Below, in pieces: positions 58,891-64,000 of a stretch of DNA of 64,000 bases (its first letter is position 1; each line of letters starts with the position of its first letter). Under the pieces are notes generated by a model, which had not been told where the DNA came from, did no database searches, and was given only the letters and a program-made list of their open reading frames with translations. The position numbers and the translations under genes are program-made. Source of the stretch: Pleodorina starrii (lineage: Eukaryota; Chlorophyta; Chlorophyceae; Chlamydomonadales; Volvocaceae); assembly GCA_030267565.1 (NCBI GenBank), contig BRXU01000050.1:248001-312000 (forward strand), written 5' to 3'.

Positions 58891-61800
58891 TCAGTGCCTG
58901 TCCGCGTGCACGTAGTCCACGAAAATGAACTGCTGGCGCAGCGCACGCAGCCCCGCCACCGCCGCCCCGGCCGCCGCCGCCGCCAGCAGCCCCAGCCCGG
59001 TGGCTGGTGCCAGCAGCGGCAGCCCCAGCATCGCCCGGGCCAGCAGCCAGGCAGCCGCCAGCAGCCCCGCTACGGCCGCCAGACCAGTCGCCACGTCCAC
59101 GTTGCGCAGCGCCTGGGGCAGTGGGAGGGGGTGAGCGCGGAAGGAGACACAGCGCGGCGGTGAGGGTCCTGGGAAGCGAAAGGACGGGCGTCGACTGCCG
59201 AGCGCGGAGGCGACAGGCCTCTGCAAAGTCGCGCCGACCAGCCAGCGCATTCCTTCCGTCCACATAAGCTTTTAAGCTTCGTGCTTAAATAAATCCCTAT
59301 TTTCTCCAGCTTCTGCCGTGCCACACACGGACGCCCCCACCTTCTGGCAGTGCCTACAGTTGACGGTGTGCTGCTCGTAGCGGTCAAGTAGCTGCCGCTT
59401 GGTAATGAGCGGCGGCAGCGGGGTACCCGGCTCGCAGGTGGGCACGGCGCCACCAAACTTGTCGAACCACCTGCAGGTTGTAGCGCCAACAAGACGGCGT
59501 GCTTTAATTGCTCATATGGCGGCGACCGGTCTGTTTCTCAGAATCAGAACCGCTCCTTACAAACAGCAGGCCGAACCCAGTACCCTACAGAGCGGTCCAC
59601 CTAGGTTTAGGTTTGAGGTGTGATCGCTTTTGTTCAGTGATACACACCCGCTGCAGGGCTATCAGAAGGACGGGTACAAGTCAGGGCCGGTTTGAAAGCG
59701 AAAGGGCGCGTAATCAAATGGAAGGAGGCGGCCGGCCGGAGGTCTCGCCGTGTGGAGAGCACGGGACACGGTCCGGCGCTACGCTGCGCGGCCCGAGAGG
59801 AAAGCTGCCCAGCTCAAGCCCCGACCCCTCACGCAGACGCGCACACACGCACGCTCGCTCGCTCGCGTTCACCTGCGGAAGGCCACCACGGAGCCGTCAG
59901 CGGGCGCCGGCATATAGTAGCTGGCCTGCCAGTCGCCCCTGTGCTCTTGTGCCAGCAAGCGCTCCTGCAGGGCAGGGCAGAAGACAAGGCCGATGACGCA
60001 TCCCATATCCCATGCGGCCCCGGATGGGACCATGTGCCGTAGCAAGCGCACCGCGTTTACCAGGGCCAGTACCATTACGTGTTTTGGCACGTTACGCGGT
60101 GACCCCTCCCTGACCCGGGTTCGAATCCCGCTTCCCTCCGGGTCAGGGCCCGACCTGTGCACCACACTACCTGCACGTGCAGCAGGTAATTGTCTCCGTC
60201 CAGCACCGGATGTCGCAGCAGGACGTGGTCTGCGGCGTTGGTTCCGGAGGTCGCCGCATGTCCGGCGGCGATAAAGGAGGCGGGAGGGGGGGGGCGGCAC
60301 GTGCGGAGAGAGACTCAGCGGGATCGGTGCGGAGCAGCGTGCCGCCGCCGCCGCGGTATGGAGTGCCAAGACAGCGCACGCAGTGCCATCCCCGCACCTA
60401 CATGAACAGCCATCCCCCCCCATCGGGATCGCCCTCCCCCGACGATTGCCAAGACCGCAAGACACACATCCTGCCCCGCGCGGCAGGGGGCGCCGGCCAC
60501 CACACCGGCGCGGTCTGCCCCTGCCCCTGCCGCTCCGACCTGGCATCGTCCCTGCCCAGCCAGGCGCCCAGCCCTTGCACCCCAGGCGCAGCCCTACCTA
60601 GCCACGGGGTCTTCTCCTTCAAGGCGTACACGACGGAAACAAACCACGGCATGGGCGGGTCCGGCAAACGCGTGTCCTGCAGGCCCATTTCATCCGATGC
60701 CACATAGAGACATAGTTGAGGGTCGCGGACCAACCGCCAGGTGCGCGATGCAATGTGTTACGCAAGGTAACAAAGATGCGACAGCAGGCGACGCGGGGGA
60801 GCGAGGCGCCAAGTAAAAGGGGCCAAGAAGCCAAGTGCTACACGTCGTCGCTCGGGTGAGCAGCGCCTGCGGTTGACGAACGAACGACGCCGTCACAACG
60901 CCGTTTAGACGCTGCCGCGGGGCTCCGTACCTTCAGCAGTACGGAAATGAGGCGGGTCCAGCCTGGCTTGGTGGGCGTGGCGAACACGAGCAGCGAGCGG
61001 AATGGGTTGCGATAGCTGCAATCGATGCACGCGAGGAGACAACGAAAAGGCGGGCGGAAAAGTGCTTGCAAGTTGGCGCGCAGGGAGCATATTGAGCTGA
61101 CGGCCGCGGGTGCGGCGGAAGTGGGGACTGCCGAGGCCCTGGGGTGCACAGCCGACGCGGAAAGCCCTGAGGAGAGTGGGGACTGCCGAGGAGGGGTGCA
61201 GAGCCTGTGCTGCTCGCCAGCCTGCATGTCATCACGCCCTCACCGCCCTGGTAAATAAGCAGCCTGGAAGGACACGTCCTCGTTGTTAGCGAAGAGCCTC
61301 GAAGGGCCTCGAAGCGGAGCGCGCACGCTTGCGTGAAAGAAAGCATCCGCGGCGCGGCGCGCTCCCAGAAGCCGTCAACCCGGTCAGCAGCTCAGCACAC
61401 CGGCGCCCGGCAGCGAACTCCCACAAACCGCCATCCGCCAACCCGGTCAGCACACCGGCGCCCTGCAGCGGCGCTCGCAGCTCACTGGATGTGGTTAGGT
61501 GCCGAGAAGCCGGGCGTGCGGCGAGGTATCCGCGGGTTATTGGAGTCCAGTTCAAACTGGAAACCGTCCATGGTGACCTCCCCCAGGAGCTTGGTGGTGG
61601 TGCCCTTCTCGTTGTTGCGGTTGCCCTGCGGTTGCCAGAGCGGATACGGCGGATACGGCGGCGCGCCGGATCAAAAGGAGTGGTGTGGCGTCACGAACGA
61701 GGCGACACCGAGGAAGTCAGGAGGAGCCGACGAGGGAAGCAGGCGGGAAGGGGGGGTCAAGGAAGCATTGGAGCAGAGACAATGATGGAATGGCGGCTGG

Positions 61801-63629
61801 CGCGATGCCGGCTGGAGATCAGTACGTGCGCTCCGGCGCACGAGGCGACGTCGGGGCGACGGCCAAGCACGCACGCGGGCACGCACGCACGCACGCGGGC
61901 ACGCACGCACGCACGCGGGCAGCGGTCAGCGGTCGAGTGTCCCCTCACCTGCACTCCGTGGTGAGCAAAGGGCACATGCGAGGGGTCCAGAATGTTCTCA
62001 CAGAGCGTGTCCCATCTGCGAGCGGCGTTGGGAAACACACACACACACACACGAGTGAAGAGCAGGCAGCCGGGCTCGTCAAAGCAGCAAACCCTAAAAA
62101 CCCTAAGTTCGCTTTCGGCGCAAGAGCCGAGAAGTCGAAACCTTGGCTGGGCGGCGCGACGAAACAGCACCTCACAGCCGGGCTAGCGCCCGCTTTCCCC
62201 ACGATAATGATGATGGTGATGACGATGGTGATGGTTGCAAAACCGAGAGGGAAGCGCGGCAGCTTCGCAGGGGCTCGTGGCATGCAGTGCTGCGAGCCGT
62301 GCACACGTGACTCACCGGACAGGGATGTCGCGGACGTACCAGGTCGTCACCTGCTTCCAGCCCTCCGCCTCGGGGCCCCCCAGCAGCTCCTTTAGCGCGT
62401 TCTTCGGCGGTGAGGGGTCCCTGGCGAACTGCACCACGAGGGGGCGGAAAACGCGTGTGACCCAGATGGCATGCAGGGATGCAAGATGCGGAGGACGTCG
62501 AGAAAGGTGCGATGTGCAATGCAATGGAAGGCGTCATGGAAAGCGGGAAACCGAAAACGTGGCAGACCCAGTTTCTTCATGCCCCCTCGCCACCCCCGGG
62601 TCTTGCCGCAGAGGCGACGAAAAACAGGGTCCATAGCCGAGCCCCAGCCACAGCTCCGAAACCCGACCCTCCCACCCGACCCAGTTTTCCCAGCCCCTGT
62701 GTCCGCACCTCCTCGTGCGCCTGCGCGCTGCCGTCTGGTCGCACCCACAGCAGTCCGTGCACGATCTGGGTCGGGAAGGCTCGCACGCAGGAGCGGCGGC
62801 TGGCGCAGGCCACCTGGTGCGCCTTGTCGTCACTGCGCAGCTGGGGGATGTGCGTGCAGGCGCCGCGGCCGTCGAACTGCCAGCCGTGGTAGGAGCACTG
62901 AAGCGTGCCGTCGGACTCAATGCGACCCTCGGACAGCGGGGCGAGCCTGAGAGGGGGGTGGAAGGGTGGAGGGGGCGGGGTGGGAAGTGGTGAGCGTCCG
63001 GATCATCAACGGAAATGAAGGTTGTGTTCCCAGGCAGCCAAGCAGGAAGCAGCCATCCTCGTTCACCTGTGCGGGCATTTGTCCTCCACGGCGTGCCAGG
63101 CGCCCTGCTTGTCGCGCCAGAGGGCGATGGGGATGCCGAGCAGGTGCGTGGCGTGGGGGCGCGCGGGGTCCAGGTCGTCCACGACGGCCACCGGATACCA
63201 GTGCTGCGTCCAGGGGAACGTGCCCGACTGCTGGGCGGCAGCAGCACTTGGGGAGGAAGCTGGGCCCTGAGGTTCAGAACCCGCCGCGTGCTTCGCTTGT
63301 TCAACGGTCAGCGTGTCTGCTCGAATGGGGGAACGCAGTAGCGGTTAAGAAAAGCGCTGTCAGATCTGATGCGCGATAAAAGTTTACAGCTATAGTTACC
63401 TGCTTGCGCTGTTGATGCGGTGTCCACTACCCAAGATGTTGTGCGCCGCGATGTATGGCGCAAAGGCAACGGCCTCAGCGAAACTGGGGCCCGCCGACTG
63501 CATATTATTGATTACGCATTGCATAAGTGGACTTGCGGAAAAAAAGTTGATCAGCGACACATTGACTCACCACGGCGTTTGCAGCTTGGAAAACTGCATC
63601 GGGTTGTTGTTGCAAATGACGCTCTTCAT
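58891..63629 (-). CDS. PAO-family Rieske oxygenase, copy B
   Basis: Tandem paralogue of the gene at 51721-57025, same strand and same 13-exon structure. Exons (minus): 63629-63571, 63497-63400, 63316-63067, 62946-62709, 62428-62316, 62015-61949, 61625-61486, 61015-60931, 60676-60598, 60229-60171, 59964-59873, 59470-59341 and 59112-58891 (543 residues). The first exon encodes a different leader (MKSVICNNNPMQFSKLQTP), while the second is nearly identical to copy A. Rieske ligands are C133, H135, C153 and H156; the iron site is N260, D263, H266 and H271; the CxxC is C465-C468. All catalytic residues are kept, so both copies should be active. Exons 2-4 and 13 are almost identical to copy A while exons 7-12 have diverged clearly. 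Confidence 0.93.
60108..60148. repeat. 11-bp hairpin with B-box-like loop
   Basis: CCCTGACCCGG and its exact reverse complement flank a 19-base loop containing GTTCGAATCCC, in intron 10 of oxygenase copy B, between exons 10 and 9 on the plus-strand map. Confidence 0.85.
61866..61920. repeat. CACGCGGG/CACG tandem repeat
   Basis: Nearly three copies of a 20-base unit (CACGCGGGCACGCACGCACG) in an intron of oxygenase copy B. Confidence 0.9.
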
Positions 63630-64000
63630 GACGAAATTATGAATCTTGAACCCAATTAAGACTTGTTTCGCCAAGAGGGCTTTTGATTTACACATTTAAC
63701 ATCTTCACAGTCACAATTTCACTTTTCACTTATCATGTACGAATTCATTCGCGGCGGTTGACGACCAGCACGAATCCTCACGAGTCCTCAGCCCCAGGGA
63801 ACAAACGTAAAGCCTTTGGCTCATAGCTTGGGTACCTAGGTGAGGGATCGATCGTGATCGTTTCTACTGTACGCTTTCGTTCACTGCTCGCTTTCTGAAC
63901 GTCCCGCACACCCCCGAGCAGTCAATGGCAGCTTTTCACCACGTGCTTCATGCTTTAAGCTCGAGTATCCGACCATTTAGGGCGCGACCCCGTCCAGGGC
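63630..64000. other. Upstream region of oxygenase copy B
   Basis: AT-richer sequence upstream of the predicted start at 63629, expected to hold the promoter. No specific element is recognised. Confidence 0.4.

Noticed and set aside
1..64000. CRISPR arrays, rRNA genes, prophage or bacterial operons
   Set aside because: None seen; the intron structure and gene content are those of an algal nuclear genome.

Overview
This is a nuclear segment from a green alga of the Chlamydomonas/Volvox type (Chlamydomonadales). The signs are a GC-rich genome, dense GT-AG introns with C-rich acceptor tracts, alanine/glycine-rich low-complexity exons, a TGTAA poly(A) signal after a ribosomal protein gene, and plant-type plastid genes (plastoglobulin/PAP-fibrillin, pheophorbide a oxygenase-like Rieske oxygenases). 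All gene models were built by hand from frame, splice-site and phase agreement; exon coordinates are in the entries. No tool was run, so family names rest on motif and sequence recognition.

Layout. 0.8-5.7 kb: an isolated exon and a low-complexity, probably nuclear protein (+). 7.6-10.9 kb: RPL35 (+, five exons). 13.4-17.6 kb: an EF-hand protein (-), head-to-head with a PAP/fibrillin gene (+, 17.8-19.3 kb). 20.8-21.8 kb: a possible small membrane protein (+). 24.0-30.0 kb: a 12-exon coiled-coil protein (-). 30.9-32.0 kb: a RING-finger protein (+). 33.4-36.0 kb: a HYLS1-like centriole/cilium protein (-), divergent from a 92-residue protein (+, 36.6-37.0 kb). 38.1-40.5 kb: a TSNAXIP1-like coiled-coil protein (+), 5' end not found. 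41.8-42.5 kb: a truncated first exon of a FAD monooxygenase. 43.1-45.3 kb: a repeat block made of an 880-bp inverted repeat, a 23-bp minisatellite and a tiny LTR (TRIM-type) element inserted in the minisatellite. 46.0-50.5 kb: the complete FAD monooxygenase (-). 51.7-57.0 and 58.9-63.6 kb: two tandem, same-strand PAO-family Rieske oxygenases with identical 13-exon structure, separated by a second TRIM-type element.

How the genes may work together. The right third is an oxygenase cluster: one FAD-dependent monooxygenase and two PAO/PTC52/TIC55-class Rieske enzymes, all with plausible plastid-targeting N-termini. This suggests a plastid oxidative pathway such as chlorophyll breakdown, but that is inference. 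The middle holds several genes of cilium/centriole type (HYLS1-like, TSNAXIP1-like, a coiled-coil protein, an EF-hand protein). The most unusual DNA is the 43-45 kb block and the pair of 231-251 bp LTR elements.
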